This document shows, piece after piece, positions 1 to 6,124 of a DNA stretch of 7,160 nucleotides. The stretch comes from JBDHTO01 sp039808665. Lineage in GTDB: Bacteria > Pseudomonadota > Alphaproteobacteria > Paracaedibacterales > JAKBAR01. The notes below the pieces were generated by a model that saw only the letters and a list, made by a program, of their open reading frames with translations, was not told the origin of the DNA and did not search any database. Made by a program: the position numbers and the translations under genes. Each line of letters opens with the position of its first letter. Within the stretch, counting starts at the first letter, position 1. The stretch is from contig JBDHTO010000063.1 of NCBI GenBank assembly GCA_039808665.1, positions 1 through 7,160 on the forward strand. The letters are read 5' to 3'.

Positions 1-203
1 GATACAAAGGTTTCTGTGAGTGCTTTGTGGAGGATGGGTGAGCTTTCCCTTCCGTCGCGGCCCACTAAGATGGTTAGTGGATCCTCTGTCTTTTCTTCAA
101 GAAGGGTTTTGAATTGATGGGCGAGCGTGACGGCATCCTTTTCAAAAAGATTTTTTCCAAAGGTTCCGCGGATATCATAGGCGCGAAGTATATCAGGATG
201 CAT
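1..203 (-). CDS. Phosphomannomutase/phosphoglucomutase, N-terminal fragment (cut by window edge)
   Basis: Member of the alpha-D-phosphohexomutase family (ManB/AlgC/PMM-PGM type), which interconverts hexose 1- and 6-phosphates in the cytoplasm and feeds sugar-nucleotide and surface-polysaccharide synthesis. Only the first 67 codons are present; the rest lies left of base 1. The translation starts MHPDILRAYDIRG, where AYDIRG (residues 8-13) is the family's N-terminal signature, and VGRDGRESSP (47-56) matches the conserved GRDGR-x-SSP segment of domain 1. The catalytic phosphoserine loop falls outside the window, so activity cannot be judged. ATG at 203 is preferred because alphaproteobacterial homologues begin close to the H-P-x-I-L-R-x-YDIRG segment. 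No good Shine-Dalgarno precedes it, and TTG codons at 212 and 236 are in-frame alternatives. A terminator at 245-269 separates it from the upstream gene, so it probably has its own promoter, which I cannot place. Family is confident; substrate (mannose or glucose) is not decided. Confidence 0.88.
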   Translation of the reverse strand, partial: MHPDILRAYDIRGTFGKNLFEKDAVTLAHQFKTLLEEKTEDPLTILVGRDGRESSPILHKALTETFV

Positions 204-244
204 GGGCGACAAAGAACATGAGAAATTTAGCGTCAAAATAGCAT

Positions 245-269
245 AAAAAAGGGGGACATGAAGCCCCCC
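245..269 (-). terminator. Rho-independent terminator of the exported-protein gene
   Basis: Read on the minus strand, GGGGGGC (269-263), a TTCAT loop and GTCCCCC (257-251) form a 7-bp stem with one G-U pair, followed at once by six T (250-245). It lies 21 nt beyond the TAA stop at 291-293. On the plus strand the hairpin is not followed by a T run, so it should act only in the minus direction. It separates the exported-protein gene from the phosphohexomutase gene downstream. Confidence 0.88.
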
Positions 270-290
270 GTTTCAAAAGAAAAGTCGAAG

Positions 291-854
291 TTATTTCTTC
301 TCTTCTTTCTTTTCTTCTTTTTTCTCGTCTTTTTCAGATTTTTTTGCTTCTTTTTCAGCCTTTTTCTCTTCTTTCATTTTTTCTTTTTCGGCTTTTTTAG
401 CATCTCTCTCAGCTTTTTTCTTGGCTTGCTCTTGATGCTTTGCATCAGCCTTGTGCATGGAGGTCACTTTTTTAAAGCCCCAGTTGCACATCATCTCGAG
501 TGCTGCCATTTGAGCGTGGTCGCCATCTTCAAGCTTATCCATAGCTGCGGATACGTTTTCCATATTTGATACAACTGTATCGGCAACGATTTTATTCTTT
601 GCATCGGCGATTTCACCCGCCATTTTTTTGGCTTCTTCTACGCGCTTTTTGCACTCTTCCATCATCGCAGCTTTTGTTTTTCCTGTGTGCTTTTTACCGT
701 GAGCGGTCTTATGTGCTTCGGTTACAGGTGCATTCGCAGGATCAGCCATAGGTGCATCTGTTTTTGCCTCAACAGCGTCGTTTGAACCATCCCCAGCCAC
801 AGCAAAGGAAGCACCAAGAAGAAGAGTTGCAAGAGTAAGTTTTAAGTGTTTCAT
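291..854 (-). CDS. Exported protein of unknown function with Lys/Glu-rich C-terminal tail
   Basis: I do not recognise this 187-aa protein. Residues 1-20 (MKHLKLTLATLLLGASFAVA) form a clear Sec signal peptide with two N-terminal lysines, a hydrophobic core and an AVA cleavage site before GDG, so it is predicted to be periplasmic or secreted. Residues 21-62 are low-complexity and rich in Ala, Pro, Thr and Lys. Residues 63-135 look helical and hold the only two cysteines of the mature protein (C68, C123), a possible disulfide pair. Residues 144-187 are almost only Lys and Glu/Asp with Ala (about 20 Lys and 13 Glu in 44), likely a long charged helix. The ATG at 854 is chosen because it gives the signal peptide and has a GAAAGG ribosome-binding site (870-865). 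The open frame extends to a TTG at 911, but that would bury the signal peptide and overlap the likely promoter. It is probably a single-gene transcript, with a terminator 21 nt after the stop. Charge-based DNA, RNA or polyanion binding is possible but unproven. Confidence 0.82.
   Translation of the reverse strand: MKHLKLTLATLLLGASFAVAGDGSNDAVEAKTDAPMADPANAPVTEAHKTAHGKKHTGKTKAAMMEECKKRVEEAKKMAGEIADAKNKIVADTVVSNMENVSAAMDKLEDGDHAQMAALEMMCNWGFKKVTSMHKADAKHQEQAKKKAERDAKKAEKEKMKEEKKAEKEAKKSEKDEKKEEKKEEKK
294..425 (-). repeat. Low-complexity purine-rich tract encoding the Lys/Glu tail
   Basis: On the minus strand this stretch is nearly all A and G, as overlapping variants of AAA, GAA, GAG, AAG and GCx codons, giving a degenerate K/E/A repeat (residues 144-187 of the exported protein). 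It includes an A7 run (345-339 on the minus strand). The reverse strand reads as a long T/C tract, which produces a spurious phenylalanine-rich open frame on the plus strand. It is not an exact tandem repeat; unit boundaries are blurred. Confidence 0.75.
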
Positions 855-864
855 AGGAAAAATA

Positions 865-896
865 CCTTTCAAAAAACGTTTCACACAAAAAGTGTA
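865..896 (-). promoter_or_regulatory. Possible promoter -10 and ribosome-binding site of the exported-protein gene
   Basis: On the minus strand TACACT (896-891) is a 4-of-6 match to a sigma70 -10 box, but the sequence 16-17 nt upstream is a poor -35. A GAAAGG ribosome-binding site (870-865) sits 10 nt before the ATG at 854. The -10 overlaps a small perfect inverted repeat, ACAC-AAAAA-GTGT (883-895), which could be an operator half-site pair, a leader hairpin or chance. The ribosome-binding site is the more reliable part. Confidence 0.35.
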
Positions 897-944
897 GCAT
901 GCTTCGGCCAAAATGGAAGTGTGTATCCTTTATGGCAAATAGCT

Positions 945-969
945 TATAGTGAATTCTACGCCGAGGGAG
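945..969 (+). promoter_or_regulatory. Possible -10 box and ribosome-binding site of rluD
   Basis: TATAGT at 945-950 is a 5-of-6 match to the sigma70 -10 consensus, without a recognisable -35 at 16-18 nt upstream. GAGGGAG at 963-969 is a strong Shine-Dalgarno, 10 nt before the GTG at 980, and it decides that start over the ATG at 1004, which is preceded only by a T/C run. The implied leader would be very short. Confidence 0.4.
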
Positions 970-979
970 TTAATATTTC

Positions 980-1981
980 GTGAACAAAGTACGATTTTTT
1001 TCCATGACAGTTGAAAATGGTATGCCTTTGATAGGAGAGCGTATGGATAAAGTGCTCCCATCACTCTTTCAAGATCAGGTGCCAGAGCTTTCCCGGTCCA
1101 GGCTTCAAACTCTTATGGAGCAAGGACATTTAACGTGTAATGGAGAAATTATTCCTTCTGCAAAGCTCCCACTTCGCTCCGGCGTGTATATTTTGACCCT
1201 TCCAGAAGCAGAAGAAAGTCATCTGATTCCAGAGTCCATGTCCTTGGATATTGTGTTTGAGGATGAAGATATCATCGTGCTGAACAAACCGGCGGGATTG
1301 ACGGTTCATCCGGGGGCAGGGCAGCACCAGGGAACCCTTGTGAATGCATTGATTCATGACTATGGAGAGACGCTTTCGGGAGTGGGAGGTGTCAAACGTC
1401 CCGGGATTGTTCACCGTTTGGATAAGGATACAAGCGGCCTTATGGTTGTTGCAAAAAATGATCTCAGCCATCAACGGTTGAGTGCCCAATTTGCTGATCA
1501 CACCCTTTCGAGGACTTATGTATGTTTGGTGTTTGGCGAGCCCATGCCCCATAAAGGAGTTATCAAAACCCAGATTGGAAGGCATCCCACACAACGGCAA
1601 AAAATGGCGGTGATGCGGTCTGAAGCTTCAGGAAAAACGGCGATTACACATTATGCTGTTATGGAGGTTCTTAAGAATCAAGAGGATTCAAAACATCCTC
1701 TCTCTATTGTGGAATGTCGGCTTAAAACGGGTCGTACTCATCAAATTCGTGTGCATATGAGTCACATTGGATGCCCACTTTTGGGGGATCCCGTGTATGG
1801 AAAAAAGAATACCCCCCTGTGCTGGCGGGAGTCTTTAGAAGGATTCCACCGACAAGCTCTTCACGCGAGGGCACTGGAATTTATTCATCCACGAACGCTC
1901 CAGCATGTGAAATTTCAGGTAGATTGGCCCGAGGATATGAGCGCCCTTTTAAAAAGGTTGCGCAGTCATATGGAGGGCTAA
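980..1981 (+). CDS. rluD: 23S rRNA pseudouridine synthase, RluD type (RluA family)
   Basis: Converts uridines of 23S rRNA to pseudouridine; in E. coli RluD acts on helix 69 (U1911, U1915, U1917), at the subunit interface. The 333-aa length is close to the 326 aa of E. coli RluD. Residues about 18-75 form the S4-like RNA-binding domain (RMDKVLPSLF, then SRSRLQTLMEQGHLTCNG). The catalytic domain follows, with IIVLNKPAGLTVHPG (98-112), the family motif HRLDKDTSGLMVVAK (145-159) containing the expected catalytic Asp148, and RLKTGRTHQIRVHM (247-260) with HIGCPLLGDPVYG behind it. The start is GTG at 980, supported by GAGGGAG at 963-969. It is the only plus-strand gene here, divergent from the exported-protein gene and convergent with ftsB. 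Its TAA ends one base short of the ftsB stop codon. RluD is preferred over RluA or RluC from the S4 domain, length and motif spacing; the exact target uridines are inferred from the family. Confidence 0.93.
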   Translation: MNKVRFFSMTVENGMPLIGERMDKVLPSLFQDQVPELSRSRLQTLMEQGHLTCNGEIIPSAKLPLRSGVYILTLPEAEESHLIPESMSLDIVFEDEDIIVLNKPAGLTVHPGAGQHQGTLVNALIHDYGETLSGVGGVKRPGIVHRLDKDTSGLMVVAKNDLSHQRLSAQFADHTLSRTYVCLVFGEPMPHKGVIKTQIGRHPTQRQKMAVMRSEASGKTAITHYAVMEVLKNQEDSKHPLSIVECRLKTGRTHQIRVHMSHIGCPLLGDPVYGKKNTPLCWRESLEGFHRQALHARALEFIHPRTLQHVKFQVDWPEDMSALLKRLRSHMEG

Positions 1982-1982
1982 T

Positions 1983-2038
1983 TTATTTACGTCCACCGTC
2001 TTTTTCCTGGGATTGTGCAGGGGTATCTTCGTAAATAA
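1983..2038. repeat. 9-bp perfect inverted repeat at the rluD/ftsB convergence
   Basis: TTATTTACG at 1983-1991 is the exact reverse complement of CGTAAATAA at 2030-2038, with 38 nt between. The left arm begins at the ftsB stop codon, and both arms lie within the ftsB 3' coding end. A second hairpin, AATGAC-TTC-GTCATT (2037-2051), abuts the right arm. Neither is followed by a T run on either strand, so they are not standard terminators. The arms are AT-rich and partly dictated by conserved FtsB codons, so chance is a real possibility. Confidence 0.4.
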
Positions 2039-2345
2039 TGACTTCGTCATTGTGGGCAAAATTCAAAACAGCGCGAGCACGCTCCTCTAACAAATCAAGG
2101 TCGAGGCTATCCGGTCTTAGCAAGTAAACACGACGCTCAAGAGCTTCTCGTTGGGAGGCAAGAAGATTAAGCTCTGCCTTTGCAAGCTCAAGCTTTTGTT
2201 TGAGGCGAATCATAGACAAGATGCCGCGTTCTCCTTGGATGCTATGGTAGATAAAGTACGCAACGCAAAGAAAAGCAACCAAAGGCCCGAGAAGGCCTTT
2301 GAGCTGTGGATCAGAAACTCTTGTTAGAAACCCTGAGTATCTCAT
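1983..2345 (-). CDS. ftsB: Septum formation initiator protein FtsB/DivIC
   Basis: Small bitopic membrane protein of the divisome; in E. coli FtsB pairs with FtsL and FtsQ and helps activate septal peptidoglycan synthesis. The 120-aa product has a short cytoplasmic N-terminus, one membrane span at about 18-36 (GLLGPLVAFLCVAYFIY), then HSIQGERGIL (34-43), resembling the Y-x-x-x-x-G-x-R-G-L segment of alphaproteobacterial homologues. A periplasmic coiled coil follows at about 45-75 (LKQKLELAKAELNLL...LERRV), then LLRPDSLDLDLLEERARAVLNF (75-96), the usual end of the DivIC domain. It is the last gene of the cluster. Its ATG overlaps the eno TGA in ATGA (2345-2342), and no strong Shine-Dalgarno lies upstream, which favours translational coupling to eno. 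Its stop is one base from the convergent rluD stop. In many alphaproteobacteria pdhA follows ftsB; here it does not. Confidence 0.9.
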   Translation of the reverse strand: MRYSGFLTRVSDPQLKGLLGPLVAFLCVAYFIYHSIQGERGILSMIRLKQKLELAKAELNLLASQREALERRVYLLRPDSLDLDLLEERARAVLNFAHNDEVIIYEDTPAQSQEKDGGRK

Positions 2346-3625
2346 TTGACGAAAATATCTCTGGCAAAATAAGCTTGTCGACCAAGGCGTTCTTCAATCC
2401 TCAGGAGTTGATTGTATTTTGCGGTGCGCTCACCCCGACACAGGGATCCTGTTTTAATTTGTCCTGTATTGAGGCCCACAGCAAGATCTGCGATAAAGGT
2501 ATCCTCGGTTTCCCCAGAACGGTGAGAAATAATAGTTTTGTATCCCGCCCTGTGTGCGCACTCGACAACATCCATGGTCTCTGTGAGGGTTCCGATTTGA
2601 TTAAGTTTGATAAGCACAGCATTTGCAGCACCTATAGCGATTCCTTTTTTCAGACGCTCACGGTTTGTAACAAAAATATCATCGCCAATGATTTGTAGCT
2701 TGTCACCAAGAGAGGCCGTCATTGAGGCATAACCTTTGAAATCATCTTGATCAAGGGGATCTTCGATGGAAAGGATTGGGTAATCTTTTGCAAGTTTTTC
2801 ATAGAATGCAATCATGGAGGCGCTATCTTCGTGGCGTCCTTCAAAGTGATAGTGACTCTTTTGGGTGTCGTAAAATTCACTTGCGGCCACATCCAATGCA
2901 AGGGCAATGTCCTCGCCTGGTCGAAGGCCTGCTTCTTTGATGGCTTCCATGATAAAGTCGAGAGCATCCGTGGTGTTGGAAAGCATGGGTGCAAATCCAC
3001 CTTCATCGCCGACAGCTGTGCTCATTCCTTTTTTCTTTAAAACGCCCTTAAGCGTGTGAAAAACAAGGGCGGAAAGGGAAAGTGCTTCTGAAAATCGCTC
3101 AGCCGCAACAGGAACAATCATAAACTCTTGAACATCCAAGGCGTTGTTGGCATGTGCACCGCCATTGATAATGTTGATGAGCGGCATGGGAAGGGTGTTG
3201 GAGGCAACACCACCAAGATAGGTATAAAGGGGGGTTCGGTAAGATCGTGCAGCAACGCGTGCACACGCAAGACTGACGGCAAGGGTTGCATTGGCGCCAA
3301 GTTTGCTTTTGTTTGGTGTACCATCAAGATCAATCAGAATATCATCAATCTTGCGCTGTTGATCAACACGAAGACCTTGAAGAGCTTCAAAAATATCTCT
3401 TTCAATACTTTCTACAACGGATTCTACACCTTTTCCAAGGTAGCGACTTAAGTCACCATCACGTTTTTCAACGGCCTCAAACTTTCCGGTTGATGCACCA
3501 GAAGGAACGCTTGCCCGCGCGTGCATGCCGTTTTCAAGCTGGACTTCGACTTCAACGGTTGGAAATCCCCTTGAGTCTAAAATTTCTCTTGCCAAAATAT
3601 TTGTAATTGAAAGGCTATGCGGCAT
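2342..3625 (-). CDS. eno: Enolase (phosphopyruvate hydratase)
   Basis: Catalyses the reversible dehydration of 2-phosphoglycerate to phosphoenolpyruvate in glycolysis, Mg2+-dependent and cytoplasmic. The 427-aa length fits bacterial enolases. Residues expected from E. coli enolase are present: Glu167 (DVQEF), catalytic Glu208 (GDEGG), metal ligands Asp245 (ALALD), Glu288 (SIEDP) and Asp315 (GDD), the catalytic base Lys340 (LIKLNQIGT) and Lys391 (GQIKTG). The C-terminal signature LIKLNQIGTLTE and the SHRSGETED loop (367-375) are intact. The start is ATG at 3625, giving MPHSLSITNILAREILDSRG, which aligns with other enolases, and it has GGAG (3636-3633) 7 nt upstream inside kdsA. A TTG at 3655 would add ten residues and is disfavoured. 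The start overlaps the end of kdsA by 11 nt and the stop overlaps the ftsB start by 4 nt. The product PEP is a substrate of the neighbouring KdsA. Confidence 0.97.
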   Translation of the reverse strand: MPHSLSITNILAREILDSRGFPTVEVEVQLENGMHARASVPSGASTGKFEAVEKRDGDLSRYLGKGVESVVESIERDIFEALQGLRVDQQRKIDDILIDLDGTPNKSKLGANATLAVSLACARVAARSYRTPLYTYLGGVASNTLPMPLINIINGGAHANNALDVQEFMIVPVAAERFSEALSLSALVFHTLKGVLKKKGMSTAVGDEGGFAPMLSNTTDALDFIMEAIKEAGLRPGEDIALALDVAASEFYDTQKSHYHFEGRHEDSASMIAFYEKLAKDYPILSIEDPLDQDDFKGYASMTASLGDKLQIIGDDIFVTNRERLKKGIAIGAANAVLIKLNQIGTLTETMDVVECAHRAGYKTIISHRSGETEDTFIADLAVGLNTGQIKTGSLCRGERTAKYNQLLRIEERLGRQAYFARDIFVK

Positions 3626-4481
3626 AGACGGTCTCCATGGAAGGTGTTTTCTCAAGATGCTCTTTTGTCATGGCATCAAGTTTTACCAAATGTGGAAGAA
3701 AATGGGGAAGATAGTCAAGAGGAAGCATATTAGGCCCATCACTTGGTGCGCGATTGGGATTGTCGTGAACCTCCATAAAAACGGACGCAACCCCTGTGGC
3801 AAGGGCTGCACGTGTGAGGAGAGGGACAAAACGACGCTCACCGGATGTGGATGTTCCAGCTCCTCCTGGTTGTTGGACGGAATGTGTCGCGTCAAAGCAA
3901 ACAGGATAACCAGTTTCTGCCATGATTTCTAATCCACGAAAATCTGAAACAAGCTGGTTATATCCAAAGCTTGCACCACGTTCGCATAACAAAATGTTGT
4001 CATTGCCAAAGCTTTCCATTTTCTTGGCAACATTTTTCATATCCCAAGGGGCAAGAAATTGACCCTTTTTAACATTGACGGGGAGATTGGTTTTTGCAGC
4101 AGCCCTAAGGAAGTCGGTTTGTCTGCAAAGAAAAGCAGGTGTTTGAATCATATCCACATAGTTTTTTGCAATATCGCACTGTTCCTCAGTATGAACATCC
4201 GTAAGGACAGGAACGCCCACCGTTTCACGTACCTCTTTGAGGATAGCGAGTCCTTCCTCTACCCCAAGACCACGTGCTCCTGAGATGCTGCTACGATTGG
4301 CTTTATCAAAGGAGGATTTGTACACAAAAGGAATATGATTTTGGTGTGCAATTTTTTTCAAAGATTCTGCCATTTTAAGTGCATGATCCCGGCTTTCGAT
4401 GACGCAGGGCCCTGCAAGTAAGACAAAGGGAAGATGATTCGCGATATGAATATCACCCACAGAAACGATTTTATTGTTCAT
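3615..4481 (-). CDS. kdsA: 3-deoxy-8-phosphooctulonate (Kdo-8-phosphate) synthase, metal-dependent type
   Basis: Condenses arabinose 5-phosphate with phosphoenolpyruvate to Kdo-8-phosphate, a committed step to Kdo, the sugar linking lipid A to the LPS core; a cytoplasmic TIM-barrel enzyme. The 288 aa span the full family length. Visible motifs are LLAGPCVIESRD (21-32), YKSSFDKANRSS (54-65), GLGVEEGL (71-78), DVIQTPAFL-like MIQTPAFLCRQTD (111-123), NVKKGQFLAP (136-145) and CERGASFGYN (166-175). Cys26, His200, Glu237 and Asp248 match, with a constant offset of 15, the metal ligands Cys11, His185, Glu222 and Asp233 of the Aquifex enzyme. E. coli KdsA has Asn at the Cys position. ATG at 4481 overlaps the pyrG stop as ATGA and has an AAGGAG site (4493-4488) 6 nt upstream. 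Confidence 0.96.
   Translation of the reverse strand: MNNKIVSVGDIHIANHLPFVLLAGPCVIESRDHALKMAESLKKIAHQNHIPFVYKSSFDKANRSSISGARGLGVEEGLAILKEVRETVGVPVLTDVHTEEQCDIAKNYVDMIQTPAFLCRQTDFLRAAAKTNLPVNVKKGQFLAPWDMKNVAKKMESFGNDNILLCERGASFGYNQLVSDFRGLEIMAETGYPVCFDATHSVQQPGGAGTSTSGERRFVPLLTRAALATGVASVFMEVHDNPNRAPSDGPNMLPLDYLPHFLPHLVKLDAMTKEHLEKTPSMETVYAA
3633..3636 (-). promoter_or_regulatory. Ribosome-binding site of eno inside kdsA
   Basis: GGAG on the minus strand, 7 nt before ATG at 3625 and within the last codons of kdsA. It decides the eno start in favour of the ATG over the TTG at 3655. Confidence 0.7.
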
Positions 4482-6118
4482 GCCGCTCTCCTTGTTTTTT
4501 GATTTTGTGCGCTGGCTTCGATAAAAGATGTGAAAAGAGGATGGGGTAAAAGGGGGCGTGATTTAAGCTCGGGGTGAAACTGAACCCCTATAAAAAACGG
4601 ATGGTCTTTGATTTCGATAATTTCCGGGAGCAATCCATCCTCTGACATTCCAGAAAAAATAATGCCCTTTTCCTCAAGAGATTCTTTATAGCGTGTGTTG
4701 ACTTCATAACGATGACGATGACGCTCTTTGATATGATTATTTTGGTAAATACTTTGGGCAAGGGAGTTTTCTTTAATCACACAAGGATAAGAGCCAAGAC
4801 GCATGGTCCCACCAAGATCTTGGGTTGCATTTCTTTCTTGAAGTCCTTCTTGACTCATCCATTCCTGCATCAACCCAACGACGGGTTCGTCTGTTTTTCC
4901 AAATTCTGTGGAGTTTGCATTTTTTAGATTCAAAAGATGACGCGTTGCCTCAACAATAGCCATCTGCATGCCAAGACATATACCCAAAAAGGGAATTTTT
5001 TTGGTACGTGCATAGTGAATGGCTTTAATTTTTCCTTCAATGCCCCGTGTACCAAATCCTCCTGGCACGAGAATTCCTGATGCTTCTCCCAGTCGGGCGA
5101 GGGCGCTAGGTTTATCTTTTTCTATATCCTCTGCATCAATATAATCAATGACGACCTTTGTCGAGCTTTTAAATCCTCCGTGAAGTAAGGCTTCATTCAG
5201 GGATTTATAAGCATCGGGAAGCTCGACGTATTTACCGACTACGGCAATGGTTGTGGTGTAAGGAGCGTGCTTGATGTTTTGATAAACGTGCTCCCAGGGA
5301 AGAAGGTCTGGTTCTTTTGTTTCTATGTGAAAGAATTTACAAACCTCTGTGTCGATACCTTCCTGGTGGTACGCAATAGGTACGGCATAAATAGAAGGTG
5401 CTGTTTTCGCCTCGAAAACACGGTTTGGTGAAACATTACAAAACAGGCCAAGCTTTTTACGCATTTCCATGGGGATCGAATGATCTGTCCTGCAAAGTAA
5501 CATATCCGGTTGAATGCCAAGGCTAAGAAGCATTCTGACGGAGTGCTGCGTTGCCTTTGTCTTAAGTTCACCCGTTGATTGGAGATGAGGCATGAGGGTG
5601 AGGTGAATGAACAGAACATTTTCTCTTCCCACGTCAATTGCAAGCTGTCGAATGGCTTCGAGGTAGGGAAGACTTTCAATGTCACCAACCGTGCCACCAA
5701 TTTCCCCAATAAGGAAATCGAGGTCTTCTGTCTGATATTTTATGAAATCCTTGATCTCATCAATGACATGGGGAACGACCTGAACCGTACCGCCCAAATA
5801 ATCTCCGCGGCGTTCTTTTTTAAGGATATTTGCATAAATCTTTCCCATGGTCGTGACATCATGGGAAAGGTGGTCGACGCCTGTAAATCTTTCATAATGA
5901 CCAAGATCCAGGTCAGTTTCCGCACCGTCTTCTGTGACAAAAACCTCGCCATGTTGATAGGGATTCATTGTTCCGGGGTCAACGTTGAGATAACCATCAA
6001 GCTTACGTATTTTGACTTTTAGTCCGCGGGCCTGCAAAAGTGCGCCAAGAGACGCTGCGGCGAGCCCCTTTCCGAGAGAAGAAACAACGCCACCTGTAAA
6101 AAAGATATACCGCGTCAA
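4478..6118 (-). CDS. pyrG: CTP synthase (glutamine hydrolysing)
   Basis: Makes CTP from UTP, ATP and glutamine, the last step of pyrimidine nucleotide synthesis, in the cytoplasm. The 546 aa compare with 545 in E. coli. The N-terminal amidoligase domain (1-about 270) shows FTGGVVSSLGKG (7-18), the ATP-binding loop, NVDPGTMNPYQHGEVFVTEDG (45-65 region) and GEIGGTVGDIES (138-149). A class I glutamine amidotransferase domain follows, with LVPGGFGTRG (350-359), nucleophile Cys381 in GICLGMQ and the His515/Glu517 pair in GVQFHPE. The first codon is TTG (6118-6116). An in-frame stop, the secG TAA itself, lies only two codons upstream, so no earlier start exists, and the translation aligns with other PyrG from residue 1. 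The Shine-Dalgarno AGAAGGAG sits about 14 nt away in secG, longer than ideal. Residue 42 is Gly in KLDGY where most homologues have Pro (KLDPY). Confidence 0.97.
   Translation of the reverse strand: MTRYIFFTGGVVSSLGKGLAAASLGALLQARGLKVKIRKLDGYLNVDPGTMNPYQHGEVFVTEDGAETDLDLGHYERFTGVDHLSHDVTTMGKIYANILKKERRGDYLGGTVQVVPHVIDEIKDFIKYQTEDLDFLIGEIGGTVGDIESLPYLEAIRQLAIDVGRENVLFIHLTLMPHLQSTGELKTKATQHSVRMLLSLGIQPDMLLCRTDHSIPMEMRKKLGLFCNVSPNRVFEAKTAPSIYAVPIAYHQEGIDTEVCKFFHIETKEPDLLPWEHVYQNIKHAPYTTTIAVVGKYVELPDAYKSLNEALLHGGFKSSTKVVIDYIDAEDIEKDKPSALARLGEASGILVPGGFGTRGIEGKIKAIHYARTKKIPFLGICLGMQMAIVEATRHLLNLKNANSTEFGKTDEPVVGLMQEWMSQEGLQERNATQDLGGTMRLGSYPCVIKENSLAQSIYQNNHIKERHRHRYEVNTRYKESLEEKGIIFSGMSEDGLLPEIIEIKDHPFFIGVQFHPELKSRPLLPHPLFTSFIEASAQNQKTRRAA
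4488..4493 (-). promoter_or_regulatory. Ribosome-binding site of kdsA inside pyrG
   Basis: AAGGAG on the minus strand, 6 nt before the kdsA ATG at 4481 and inside the last codons of pyrG. It is the strongest Shine-Dalgarno in the cluster and fixes the kdsA start. Confidence 0.75.
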
Positions 6119-6124
6119 GGCTTC

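Noticed and set aside
258..569. Plus-strand open frame very rich in Phe and Leu, resembling a membrane protein
   Set aside because: It is the antisense of the Lys/Glu tail codons of the exported-protein gene and overlaps its terminator; there is no ribosome-binding site and no family resemblance.
855..911. N-terminal extension of the exported protein to the TTG at 911
   Set aside because: It would place 19 residues before a textbook signal peptide and start inside the likely promoter; ATG 854 has a ribosome-binding site.
1130..1600. Long minus-strand open frame opposite rluD, and similar frames opposite eno, kdsA, pyrG and sdhA
   Set aside because: Each lies antisense to a confidently identified gene, has no ribosome-binding site and no recognisable motif.
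3626..3655. N-terminal extension of enolase to the TTG at 3655
   Set aside because: The extra ten residues are not seen in enolases, and the ATG at 3625 has GGAG 7 nt upstream.
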